From Alphaproteobacteria bacterium (GTDB taxonomy: Bacteria > Pseudomonadota > Alphaproteobacteria > Micropepsales > Micropepsaceae), in NCBI GenBank assembly GCA_013697055.1, contig JACCXK010000043.1:1-38686 (forward strand): a stretch of DNA of 38,686 bases, read 5' to 3'. Made by a program: the position numbers and the translations under genes. This document shows positions 7,423 through 14,962 of the stretch, piece after piece. The number at the start of each line of letters is the position of its first letter. Position 1 is the first letter of the stretch. Below the pieces are notes generated by a model, which worked only from the letters and a program-made list of their open reading frames with translations, had not been told where the DNA came from and did not search any database.

Positions 7423-9729
7423 CTAGCTGCACTTTGAGTATCCGCAAGACAGGCAGGAGTCGCAGCCTTCCAGCTTGACGAAGCTGGCATCGCCGCAGCG
7501 CGGGCAGAAGCGGGCGCGGGCGCCTTCCGCCGGGATATTGTGGACATCGGGCAGGTTCGACAGACCGATGCCACGCTGGCCCAGGAAGCCGATCTCGATC
7601 ATGTGCCGTTCGATCACCTCGCCGATGGCCGCCAGCAGGGACGGCACATAGCGCCCGTTCATCCATTGACCGCCACGGGGATCGAAGATCGCCTTCAGCT
7701 CGTCCACCACGAAGCTGACATCGCCACCGCGCCGGAACACTGCCGAGATCATGCGGGTCAGGGCGAGCGCCCAGGCATAGGCTTCCATGTTCTTGGAGTT
7801 GATGAAGACCTCGAAAGGCCGCCGCCGTCCATCCTTCTCGATGTCATTGATGGTGATGTAGAAGGCGTGATCGCTGTCCAGCCACTTGATCTTGTAGGTG
7901 CGGCCCAGCAGCGCATCGGGCCGGTCCAGCGGCTGGGTCATGTAAACGATGCCACCGCTGGAGGCGCGCGGCGGCGGCGGGGGCAGCGGCAATTCCGGTT
8001 CCTGCGTGTTCACCGTTTCGGCAGGAATGGCCTGCGCTTCTTCCACCGACAGCACCGAACCGGTCACCGCATTGGGACGATAGGTGGTGCAGCCCTTGCA
8101 GCCCGAGTCATAGGCTTCGAGATAGACATGGGCGAAATCCTCGAACGAGATCGACGCCGGCACGTTGATGGTCTTGGAAATGGCGCTGTCGATAAAGGGC
8201 TGGGCGGCGGCCTGCACTGCCAGGTGATCCGATGGCGCCAGGGTCTGGGCGGTGACGAAATACTCCGGCAGCGCCGTATCGGTGCCGAACATCTGCTGGA
8301 ACAGGCGGAAGGCGTAGTCGCTGATCTGTTCCTCACGCTTGCTGCCATCCGGCTGCAAAACCTTGCGGGTATAGTTGAAGGCGAATACCGGCTCGATGCC
8401 GCTGGAGACATTGTCCGCGAACAGCGAAATGGTGCCGGTGGGCGCGATGGAGGTCAGCAGCGCATTGCGGATGCCGTGCGCGGCAATGGAATTGTAGATG
8501 TCCGGCGGCAGCGCCTGGATATGCGCACCCGACAGATAGGGATTCATGTCGTACAGCGGGAAAGGGCCTTTTTCCCGGGCCAACTCGACGCTGGCGCGAT
8601 AGGCGGCATGGCTGACCGCGGCCAGCCAGGCGCGGATCAGCTCCAGACTTTGCGGCGAGCCATAACGCACTTTGCATAGGATCAGCGCATTGGCGAGCCC
8701 GGTGACCCCCAGCCCGATGCGCCGCTTGGCGCGAGCTTCCTGCGCCTGTGCCTCCAACGGAAAGCGCGACACGGTGATGGCATTGTCCATCATCCGCACC
8801 GCGCTGCCCACCAGCCGCTCCAGCTCGGCCATGTCCAGCGCGGCTTGATCGGTGAAAGGCTGGCGTACCAGCCGGGCCAGGTTGATGGAGCCCAGCAGGC
8901 AGGCGCCATAGGGCGGCAACGGCTGCTCGCCGCAGGGATTGGTGGCGGCGATGGTTTCGCAATAGCCCAGATTGTTTTGGTTGTTGATGCGGTCGATGAA
9001 GATCACGCCGGGCTCGGCATGGTCATAGGTGGCACGCATGATGATGTCCCACAGCGCGCGCGCTTTCACTGTACGATAAATCCGTCCGCCGAATTGCAGG
9101 TCCCAATCACTGCCATTCTTCACCGCCGCCATGAAGGCGTCGCTGACCAACACCGACAGGTTGAAGTTGGTGAGGCGCCCCTGGGTACGCTTGGCGGTGA
9201 TGAAGTCCTCGATATCGGGATGATCCACGCGCAGGCACGCCATCATGGCGCCGCGCCGCGAGCCCGCGCTCATGATGGTGCGGCACATCGAATCCCACAC
9301 ATCCATGAAGGAGACCGGACCGGAAGCATCCGCGCCGACACCCGCCACCAGTGCCCCTTTGGGCCGCAGGGTGGAAAAGTCATAACCGATGCCGCCGCCC
9401 TGCTGCAGGGTCAGCGCCGCCTCGCGCAGGGCGGAGAAGATTCCAGCCATGGAATCCTCGATCGCGCCCATCACAAAACAGTTGAACAGGGTGACGCTGC
9501 GCCCCGTGCCGGCGCCGGCCAGGATGCGGCCTGCCGGCAAGAACTTGTGCCCCGCAAGCGCGTGGGCGAATTCCTGGGCGCGGGCGATGCGTTGATCTGG
9601 TGCTTCGGCCTCAGCCAGCGCCAGCGCCACGCGCGTCCAGCTATCGGCCACGTCGCGGTCGACGGGCGTGCCGTCGGCCGTCTTCAGCCGGTATTTCATG
9701 TCCCAGATCTGGTGGGAAATATCGCTCAT
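7423..9729 (-). CDS. nrdJ: adenosylcobalamin-dependent (class II) ribonucleotide reductase
   Basis: A 768-residue class II reductase making deoxyribonucleotides with coenzyme B12, independent of oxygen. The thiyl-radical cysteine is Cys266 in NPCGEQP; the redox pair is Cys84 (LFNCF) and Cys277 (YGACLLGS). TSIAPTGTIS lies in the barrel. A Pro-rich linker (ELPLPPPPP) leads to a C-terminal TSCPD-like domain, then a Cys-rich tail (Cys742, 745, 756, 759, 762 and 767) that probably binds zinc and passes electrons. This is shorter than the roughly 950-1200 residue NrdJ forms of many bacteria but matches the compact form. No cobalamin riboswitch is apparent in the 91-base gap upstream. Confidence 0.93.
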   Translation of the reverse strand: MSDISHQIWDMKYRLKTADGTPVDRDVADSWTRVALALAEAEAPDQRIARAQEFAHALAGHKFLPAGRILAGAGTGRSVTLFNCFVMGAIEDSMAGIFSALREAALTLQQGGGIGYDFSTLRPKGALVAGVGADASGPVSFMDVWDSMCRTIMSAGSRRGAMMACLRVDHPDIEDFITAKRTQGRLTNFNLSVLVSDAFMAAVKNGSDWDLQFGGRIYRTVKARALWDIIMRATYDHAEPGVIFIDRINNQNNLGYCETIAATNPCGEQPLPPYGACLLGSINLARLVRQPFTDQAALDMAELERLVGSAVRMMDNAITVSRFPLEAQAQEARAKRRIGLGVTGLANALILCKVRYGSPQSLELIRAWLAAVSHAAYRASVELAREKGPFPLYDMNPYLSGAHIQALPPDIYNSIAAHGIRNALLTSIAPTGTISLFADNVSSGIEPVFAFNYTRKVLQPDGSKREEQISDYAFRLFQQMFGTDTALPEYFVTAQTLAPSDHLAVQAAAQPFIDSAISKTINVPASISFEDFAHVYLEAYDSGCKGCTTYRPNAVTGSVLSVEEAQAIPAETVNTQEPELPLPPPPPRASSGGIVYMTQPLDRPDALLGRTYKIKWLDSDHAFYITINDIEKDGRRRPFEVFINSKNMEAYAWALALTRMISAVFRRGGDVSFVVDELKAIFDPRGGQWMNGRYVPSLLAAIGEVIERHMIEIGFLGQRGIGLSNLPDVHNIPAEGARARFCPRCGDASFVKLEGCDSCLSCGYSKCS

Positions 9730-9820
9730 CGGACGGTAACAAACATATCGGCCCCGGGGTCCGCCACCATGGCTTGTCGGGCTGCCTAATATGGGGTTGC
9801 GCCGCGGCCGTTCCAGTCCT

Positions 9821-10405
9821 CTAGGGTACTGATTTTCCTAGATATTTCTGGTACCCTCGGTCAATCTGCAGCCGGTAGAGAAAGCGGATGCGCGTCCACA
9901 GGCCCTGGCCGAAGCGGGCGGCGTGCAGCAGGGGGTAAAGCTCGGCCAGCCGCTGTTTCACCATCGCCTTGTCGGCCCCCGCCGGCATGTGATCGTTCAG
10001 CACGATGTAGGGCGAGGCCGCCGACAGGAAGACGGGAATGCCGCGCGCCATGGTCCGCGCCACATAATCGATGAAGGCGGGACCCATCACCGCGGCCTCG
10101 CCGCCGGTCACCAGCAGATGCACGCCATAAGGCGTGGTTTTCCAGGCGGCGGGCAGCTCGGCGGGCGACCAGCGCAAGGCCATCACGCCGCTGAGATCGG
10201 GCCGCCAGTCATCGCCCATATCGTCGAACAGCCGCCAGCCGCACAAAAATTCACGGCAGACATTGGGGCGGTCCGCATAGATGCCGCAACCGGTGGCGGC
10301 GAGATGCTTGCAGGGCACCCGCGCCTCCTTCCGAAGCTGCGGTATTTTCAGCTCGGTGCAACAGACGGTGCAGGGACCGCATTGACGCTTATCCAACTTT
10401 GTCAT
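9821..10405 (-). CDS. YkgJ-family cysteine cluster protein
   Basis: A 194-residue protein beginning MTKLDKRQCGPCTVCC. Eight cysteines in the first 55 residues (9, 12, 15, 16, 32, 40, 50, 55) form the CxxCxxCC...C...C pattern of the YkgJ/UPF0153 family, thought to bind zinc or iron-sulfur. The remainder contains RPNVCREFLCGW and has no recognised catalytic motif. Its ATG overlaps the stop of plsC by 4 bases, so it is the last gene of ftsE-ftsX-ydcF-plsC-ykgJ. Function unknown. Confidence 0.82.
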   Translation of the reverse strand: MTKLDKRQCGPCTVCCTELKIPQLRKEARVPCKHLAATGCGIYADRPNVCREFLCGWRLFDDMGDDWRPDLSGVMALRWSPAELPAAWKTTPYGVHLLVTGGEAAVMGPAFIDYVARTMARGIPVFLSAASPYIVLNDHMPAGADKAMVKQRLAELYPLLHAARFGQGLWTRIRFLYRLQIDRGYQKYLGKSVP

Positions 10406-11094
10406 GGCAGCAGTTTGTTGGTCGCCGTTTCGATGCGGCTCTCCAGCTGCGCCATGAAAGCGGCGCGTTTCAGCCCCGGCGGGATCGGCTCGAGGAATTC
10501 CAGCACAATGGTGCCCGGCAGTTTGCGAAAGCCGGTCCAATGGACACCGGAATTCAGCGCCACCGGCACGCAGGGCACATCCAGCATGGTGTAGAGCCCC
10601 GCCACGCCGGGCTTATAGTCCGGCGCGGCGCCGGGCCTTTTGCGCGTGCCTTCGGGAAAGATCAGGATGGGACGATTCTCCGCCAGCACGTCTTTCGCCG
10701 CCCCTTGCATCTTGCGCAGCGCTTTGGCGCCGCCGCCGCGGTCGATGGGCACCGCGGCGGCTTTCCACAAAAACCAGCCATAGAAAGGGATATGGAGCAG
10801 GCTGCGCTTCAGCACGACGGCCGGCGCATCCAGCGCCAGGTACAGCGCCAGCGTATCCCACATGCTCATATGCTTGGAGGCGACCAGCGCGGGACCGTGG
10901 GGCGGAACGCCGCGAATTTCCCAGTCGATCCCGGCGAATAATTTCAGTCCAAAAAAAGTGGCACGCGACCAGATGCGCGCCAGCCAGACGGTCGCGCCAC
11001 GCGGCAGGATCAGCACCGGCAGGAAAATCAGCGACAGGATGGTGGTGACGAGCAGAAACCACGCCAGAAACAGCGCGGAGCGCACCGCAATCAT
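10402..11094 (-). CDS. plsC: 1-acyl-sn-glycerol-3-phosphate acyltransferase
   Basis: A 230-residue membrane acyltransferase making phosphatidic acid from lysophosphatidic acid. The HX4D catalytic motif is His75-Asp80 (KHMSMWD) and the phosphate-binding motif is FPEGTR (146-151). One or two N-terminal hydrophobic segments (residues 5-30) anchor it to the inner membrane. The start chosen (11094) overlaps the ydcF stop by ATGA; the open frame upstream overlaps ydcF and is not used. Confidence 0.9.
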   Translation of the reverse strand: MIAVRSALFLAWFLLVTTILSLIFLPVLILPRGATVWLARIWSRATFFGLKLFAGIDWEIRGVPPHGPALVASKHMSMWDTLALYLALDAPAVVLKRSLLHIPFYGWFLWKAAAVPIDRGGGAKALRKMQGAAKDVLAENRPILIFPEGTRKRPGAAPDYKPGVAGLYTMLDVPCVPVALNSGVHWTGFRKLPGTIVLEFLEPIPPGLKRAAFMAQLESRIETATNKLLP

Positions 11095-11660
11095 CACTGC
11101 GCCAGCCGCGTGGTCAGAAGGCTGGCGAGATATTTGACATACTCGCGGTGCAGAAGCTGGGCGGTCTTGGGGTGCATCCACCAGCTGTCCAGCGCGACGC
11201 GGCTCTGCTCCACCGGATAGGCAATCAGGGTGACGTCGGGCAGCAGGGCGGAAAATTCCTTCATGGTGCGCGGCATGTGATAGCGGCTGGTGACGATCAC
11301 CAGGCTGACGAAATGATGCTCGCGCGTCCAGCTGGCCGCTTCCTCGGCATTGCCATGGGTGTCTTCGGCGGCATAGCCGATATCGGCGCAGCAGGCGAAG
11401 CGCGGCCCGCCTTCCGACATCTTGCCCACCGTCTCCTTGGTGGTTTCGGCGGCGACGCCGCTGACCAACAGGCGCTTGGCGACACCGCGCTCCAGCAGCG
11501 CCACGGCCGTGTCCAGCCGCTCATCGCCGCCGGTCAGGGCCACGATGCCGTCCGCCTTGGGCGCGATTGCGGGTGCGACCGGCAGATTGACCACGAACAG
11601 TACGAAGCTCAGGCCATAGCCCAGCAGCGCCAGAAAAATCACGGCCAGAAAAACGCGCAA
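11094..11660 (-). CDS. YdcF-like DUF218 protein
   Basis: A 188-residue protein with an N-terminal membrane anchor (FLAVIFLALLGYGLSFVLFVV) and a periplasmic DUF218 domain marked by ALTGGDERLDTAV, DTHGNAEEAASW and VTSRYHMPRT. Members include YdcF, SanA and ElyC, linked to envelope integrity and vancomycin sensitivity. Its position between ftsX and plsC fits an envelope role. It starts 51 bases after ftsX. Confidence 0.85.
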   Translation of the reverse strand: MRVFLAVIFLALLGYGLSFVLFVVNLPVAPAIAPKADGIVALTGGDERLDTAVALLERGVAKRLLVSGVAAETTKETVGKMSEGGPRFACCADIGYAAEDTHGNAEEAASWTREHHFVSLVIVTSRYHMPRTMKEFSALLPDVTLIAYPVEQSRVALDSWWMHPKTAQLLHREYVKYLASLLTTRLAQ

Positions 11661-11711
11661 ATCGCAGCTCCAATCGCGAAGCAGGACAATAGCAAACAGC
11701 TTTCACTGCGC

Positions 11712-12605
11712 TCAATAGATGGCTTTGACCACCGAAAGCACCGAAATGCGTGCCGTGGCCCAGGCGATCAGGGCGGTGACGGCGGGCACGGCCAAAAGCC
11801 AGGGAATCTCGATCCATTTCAGTGACAAGGGCGGCAGGAACGGCACCGCCTCGACGCCGAATATCTCCAATCCGCCCGCGCCCAGGAAGAACAGGGCGGC
11901 GAACAATGTGCCCAAAGCGGCGGCAAACAGCGCCGAAACGAAATAGTGCCATTCCACGGCGCGGGCGATGAAGCCGGGCAGGGCGCCCATCTGGTGCAGC
12001 AGCGCCACCATCTCATGATGCGCGTCGAGCCCTGCGCGGGTGGCGAAGGACACCGCCGCCGCCGTGGCGCCCGCGATCAAGAGAAGAATGCCATAGGCGG
12101 AAAAGCGCACGGCGTCGGCAAGTCCGCGCAACCGCGAAATCCAGCGGCGATGATCGTCCACGGATGCATGCGGCGCCGCCTGTTTCAACCTGGCGGCCAG
12201 CGCATTCACATCCACATCCTCGCCCGGCGTCACCGCGGCGTCGATCAGCTTTGGCAACGGAATGCCGGACACCACGCCATCCTTGCCGATCCAGGGTTCG
12301 ACCAGCGCGTTGATCTCCGCATCCGACAGCGGGCTGGCATGGGCAATGCCCGGTGTCTTCTCCAGCACCGACAACGCCGCTTTTGTTTCCGCCTCCAGCC
12401 CGGCGCGGACATCGCCTTGCTCCGGCGGCATCACCTGCACCGTGATGCGGTCCGACAATCCCGATTGCCAGCCATGCGCGGCGCGCGTCGCCACCAGCGA
12501 GGCGCCCAGCGCCAGCGCCGCCAGGAAGGCCATCACCGCGATGACAAAATCCAGAGGGGCGGCACCCTTGTCACGCGGCAGGATATAAGTTGCGCGTTCA
12601 CTCAT
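11712..12605 (-). CDS. ftsX: cell division ABC-transporter permease FtsX
   Basis: A 297-residue membrane protein with four hydrophobic segments: one near the N-terminus (about 18-45), then a periplasmic domain of about 115 residues, then three (about 165-190, 215-245, 268-290). This is the FtsX topology. FtsEX couples ATP hydrolysis to activation of peptidoglycan hydrolases at the septum. The sequence is divergent, as usual in alphaproteobacteria; the call rests on topology and on its 4-base overlap with ftsE. Confidence 0.88.
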   Translation of the reverse strand: MSERATYILPRDKGAAPLDFVIAVMAFLAALALGASLVATRAAHGWQSGLSDRITVQVMPPEQGDVRAGLEAETKAALSVLEKTPGIAHASPLSDAEINALVEPWIGKDGVVSGIPLPKLIDAAVTPGEDVDVNALAARLKQAAPHASVDDHRRWISRLRGLADAVRFSAYGILLLIAGATAAAVSFATRAGLDAHHEMVALLHQMGALPGFIARAVEWHYFVSALFAAALGTLFAALFFLGAGGLEIFGVEAVPFLPPLSLKWIEIPWLLAVPAVTALIAWATARISVLSVVKAIY

Positions 12606-13270
12606 GTGTTGGCTCTCAGTTCCACCAGCCGGCCTTCGACCAGCCGCATCTCGCGCGCCCGCGTGGCCTCGATCAGGGCGCGGTCATGTGTGGCGATCAA
12701 CACGGTGGTGCCCAGCCGGTTGAGCTCGGCGATCAGCCGGATCAGGCGCGCGCCCATTTCCGGATCGACATTGCCGGTGGGTTCGTCGGCGATCAGCAGG
12801 TCGGGCCGCGCCACCACGGCGCGGGCAATGGCGACGCGCTGCTGCTCGCCGCCCGACAGGGTGGCGGGACGCGCCTGCATCCGATCGCCCAGCCCCACCC
12901 AGGACAAAAGTTCGCTGACGTCATGGGTGAAATCGCTCACCCGCTTGCCCGCCAGCCGCAGCGGCAGGGCGACATTGTCGAAGGCCGAAAGGTGATCCAG
13001 CAGCCGGAAATCCTGGAACACCACCCCGATGCGGCGGCGGATGGCGGGAAAATCGCGCCGCCTGGCGGTGGCCAGTTCGGTGCCGAACAGGGTGATCAGG
13101 CCCCGGGAGGGCGGTTCGGCCACGTAGATTAGCTTGAGCAGGGTGGTCTTGCCCGCGCCCGACAGGCCGGTCAGGAAGGTGAAAGACCCCGGCTCCAGCG
13201 AGAAACTGACATCGCGCAGTACCTCGGGTCCCGAGCCATAGCGCATGCCGACATTTTCGAAGCGGACCAT
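12602..13270 (-). CDS. ftsE: cell division ATP-binding protein FtsE
   Basis: A 222-residue ABC ATPase. Walker A is GLSGAGKTT (35-43), the signature is LSGGEQQR (138-145), Walker B is LLIADEPTG (Asp162, Glu163), and the H-loop His is 195 (ATHD). It opens MVRFENVGMRYG, typical of FtsE, which pairs with FtsX at the divisome. The frame is open 31 codons further upstream, but that portion runs through a hairpin-rich intergenic region. It heads the ftsE-ftsX-ydcF-plsC-ykgJ operon and diverges from the DUF3426 gene. Confidence 0.93.
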   Translation of the reverse strand: MVRFENVGMRYGSGPEVLRDVSFSLEPGSFTFLTGLSGAGKTTLLKLIYVAEPPSRGLITLFGTELATARRRDFPAIRRRIGVVFQDFRLLDHLSAFDNVALPLRLAGKRVSDFTHDVSELLSWVGLGDRMQARPATLSGGEQQRVAIARAVVARPDLLIADEPTGNVDPEMGARLIRLIAELNRLGTTVLIATHDRALIEATRAREMRLVEGRLVELRANT

Positions 13271-13311
13271 GCGCGAACATAACTTTATTTTGGAGGGAAA
13301 GTAGGCCCACC

Positions 13312-13351
13312 GCCCGCGCGTTGCGCGGGCTGGCGTGAATAAATTCACGCC
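13312..13351. repeat. two palindromes in the ftsE / DUF3426 divergent gap
   Basis: An 8-bp stem with a 3-base loop (13312-13319/13323-13330) is followed at once by a 20-base near-continuous palindrome, GGCGTGAAT-AA-ATTCACGCC (13332-13340/13343-13351). Both are perfect. They sit in the 137-base gap that must contain both promoters, so an operator is possible; a REP-like element is the alternative. Confidence 0.5.
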
Positions 13352-13407
13352 GCTTGCGGTCATGGCCCCCGCCCCCTATTTTCTGCTGATATTTCAACAG
13401 GCCGGGC

Positions 13408-14139
13408 ATGATTCTCACTTGTCCCTCTTGCGACACGCGCTATTCGGTCGACGGAGCGAAATTTCCCGCTGCGGGCCGCACGGTGCGCTGTGCCAAATGC
13501 GGCCATAGCTGGCACCAGGCGGGCGAGGGCGAGGCGGCGCCGGAAGCCCCTGAAGCGGTGCCGAAGGCCGCGCCCGCAGCCCAGCCGGAAGCCGATGCCG
13601 AGGCGCCTGCATCCCGCGAGTCTTTCCCCTTCAGCCCTTCGCCCAACGCCGCCATGGCGCCGGCATCGCTGCCGCCTGAGCCGCGCGCGCCTTTGGGGCC
13701 CAAGCTTGCGGTGGCGGCCGGCTGGGCCGCGCTGATCGCGGTGGTGCTTTTGATCGCGGTGTCGGCGGTGCGCTATCGCCAGGACATCGCACTGATATGG
13801 CCGCAATCGGCCGGGGTCTATTCCAGCCTGGGCCTGCATGTGAATGCCAGCGGCATCGATTTCCAGCAGGTGGATTATCACCGCGAAACCGAGGACGGCC
13901 AGGTGGTGCTTGCGGTGTCGGGGATGATCGTCAATGCCGGCTCGCGCCAGTTGCCGGTGCCGCAAAACGTACGCGTTACCCTGAGCGATGTGAACGATCA
14001 CGAAGTCTATCACTGGACCTTCAAGCCCAATGCCACGGTGCTGGGCCCCAAACAGTCGGTGCCGTTCATGACGCGGCTGTCCAGCCCGCCCGCTGCCGCG
14101 CGCCATCTCGAAGTGCGCTTCGCCAAAGATGGCAGCTGA
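13408..14139 (+). CDS. MJ0042 zinc-ribbon / DUF3426 membrane protein
   Basis: A 243-residue protein with an N-terminal zinc ribbon (Cys5, Cys8, Cys28, Cys31; CPSCDTRYSV and RCAKCGHSW), an Ala/Pro/Glu-rich linker, one membrane segment (about 99-122) and a C-terminal DUF3426 domain related to FxLYD-like beta folds (VSGMIVNAGSRQLPVP). The pairing of MJ0042 ribbon and DUF3426 next to ftsE is standard in alphaproteobacteria. Function is unknown; a cytoplasmic zinc sensor with a periplasmic domain would fit. Its TGA overlaps the ATG of the next gene. Confidence 0.85.
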   Translation: MILTCPSCDTRYSVDGAKFPAAGRTVRCAKCGHSWHQAGEGEAAPEAPEAVPKAAPAAQPEADAEAPASRESFPFSPSPNAAMAPASLPPEPRAPLGPKLAVAAGWAALIAVVLLIAVSAVRYRQDIALIWPQSAGVYSSLGLHVNASGIDFQQVDYHRETEDGQVVLAVSGMIVNAGSRQLPVPQNVRVTLSDVNDHEVYHWTFKPNATVLGPKQSVPFMTRLSSPPAAARHLEVRFAKDGS

Positions 14140-14654
14140 TGGCGCCTGACGTACTTTTCTCCGCCGAACAGATCCAGGACCGGGTGCGCAGCGTTGCGCG
14201 GCTGATCGCGGCGGCGCCGCTGGTGCCGGATGTCGCCATGCCGGTGCTGGTGGGCGGCTTTGTCTTCGCCGCCGACCTCTTAAGGGCGCTGGCCTGGGAA
14301 GGGGTGGCGATGGATGTGGAAATGATCTGGCTGCGCTCCTACGGCGACAAGCGCGTCGCCAGCGCCGTCTCCATGATCGCCGGGCCGTCGGAACAGATCG
14401 CCGGCCGCCATGTGCTGGTGATCGATGGCGTGCTGGATGCGGGACGCACCATCGCCAAGGCGGTGTCGCTGATCCAGGCGGCGGGCGCCGCCAGCGTGCA
14501 GGTGGCGGTGATGCTGGACAAGCAAAAGCCCGACGCCCTGGCCAAGGCCGACTATACCGGCTTCGCTGTCGGTAATGATTTCGTGGTCGGCTATGGCATG
14601 GACGATGCCGGGCGCTATCGCGGTCTGCCTTACATAGGCAAGGTCGCCGGTTAG
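14139..14654 (+). CDS. phosphoribosyltransferase (hypoxanthine PRTase-like)
   Basis: A 171-residue type I phosphoribosyltransferase. The PRPP-binding loop is VLVIDGVLDAGRT (92-104), and MIWLRSYGD before it resembles the Lys/Arg-containing loop of hypoxanthine phosphoribosyltransferases. It would salvage hypoxanthine or guanine with PRPP. The usual DD pair of the loop is D-G here, a mild divergence, so the substrate is uncertain. The start overlaps the DUF3426 stop (TGATG), so translation is coupled. Confidence 0.78.
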   Translation: MAPDVLFSAEQIQDRVRSVARLIAAAPLVPDVAMPVLVGGFVFAADLLRALAWEGVAMDVEMIWLRSYGDKRVASAVSMIAGPSEQIAGRHVLVIDGVLDAGRTIAKAVSLIQAAGAASVQVAVMLDKQKPDALAKADYTGFAVGNDFVVGYGMDDAGRYRGLPYIGKVAG

Positions 14655-14770
14655 TCGGCATTCACTGGTCTGCGTGGGCAACAGTTTCTTTGGCAAGTGG
14701 TCTGCTGAATCAGTTGCCATTCTTAAAGTTGCGTTTTAACAACGGCCATTCCGACCGCACATGGTAGGCC

Positions 14771-14941
14771 ATGCTGAAAGTGCTGAATGCGCTGAACTTG
14801 CTCGTAGCCTTCCTGGTGCTGATGGGAATTGGCTTGGTCGCCATGGCCGAATTCGAGGCTTTGGATAAGAAGGCGAAGGAGCGCGCCTGCGCAGTGGACT
14901 TTGTTGGATGTGACGCCCCAGAACTTCGCCCTGCTCAATAG
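14771..14941 (+). CDS. small single-pass membrane protein (56 aa)
   Basis: A short frame starting MLKVLNALNLLVAFLVLMG, with one strong hydrophobic helix (about residues 7-26) and a charged tail carrying two cysteines (RACAVDF and VGCDAP). The ribosome site is weak. An overlapping minus-strand frame (14723-14959) codes for an unlikely His/Gln-rich peptide. It lies in the gap between the phosphoribosyltransferase and the convergent DUF4175 gene, where base composition is lower in GC. No family recognised. Confidence 0.45.
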   Translation: MLKVLNALNLLVAFLVLMGIGLVAMAEFEALDKKAKERACAVDFVGCDAPELRPAQ

Positions 14942-14962
14942 GAGAAGTTTCTCAGCCAAGGG

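Noticed and set aside
9730-9820. Cobalamin riboswitch before nrdJ
   Set aside because: The gap is too short and shows no B12-box-like sequence.
14723-14959. 78-codon minus-strand frame upstream of hypothetical small gene
   Set aside because: The product is His/Gln-rich and antisense to a frame with a sensible membrane helix; ribosome site absent.
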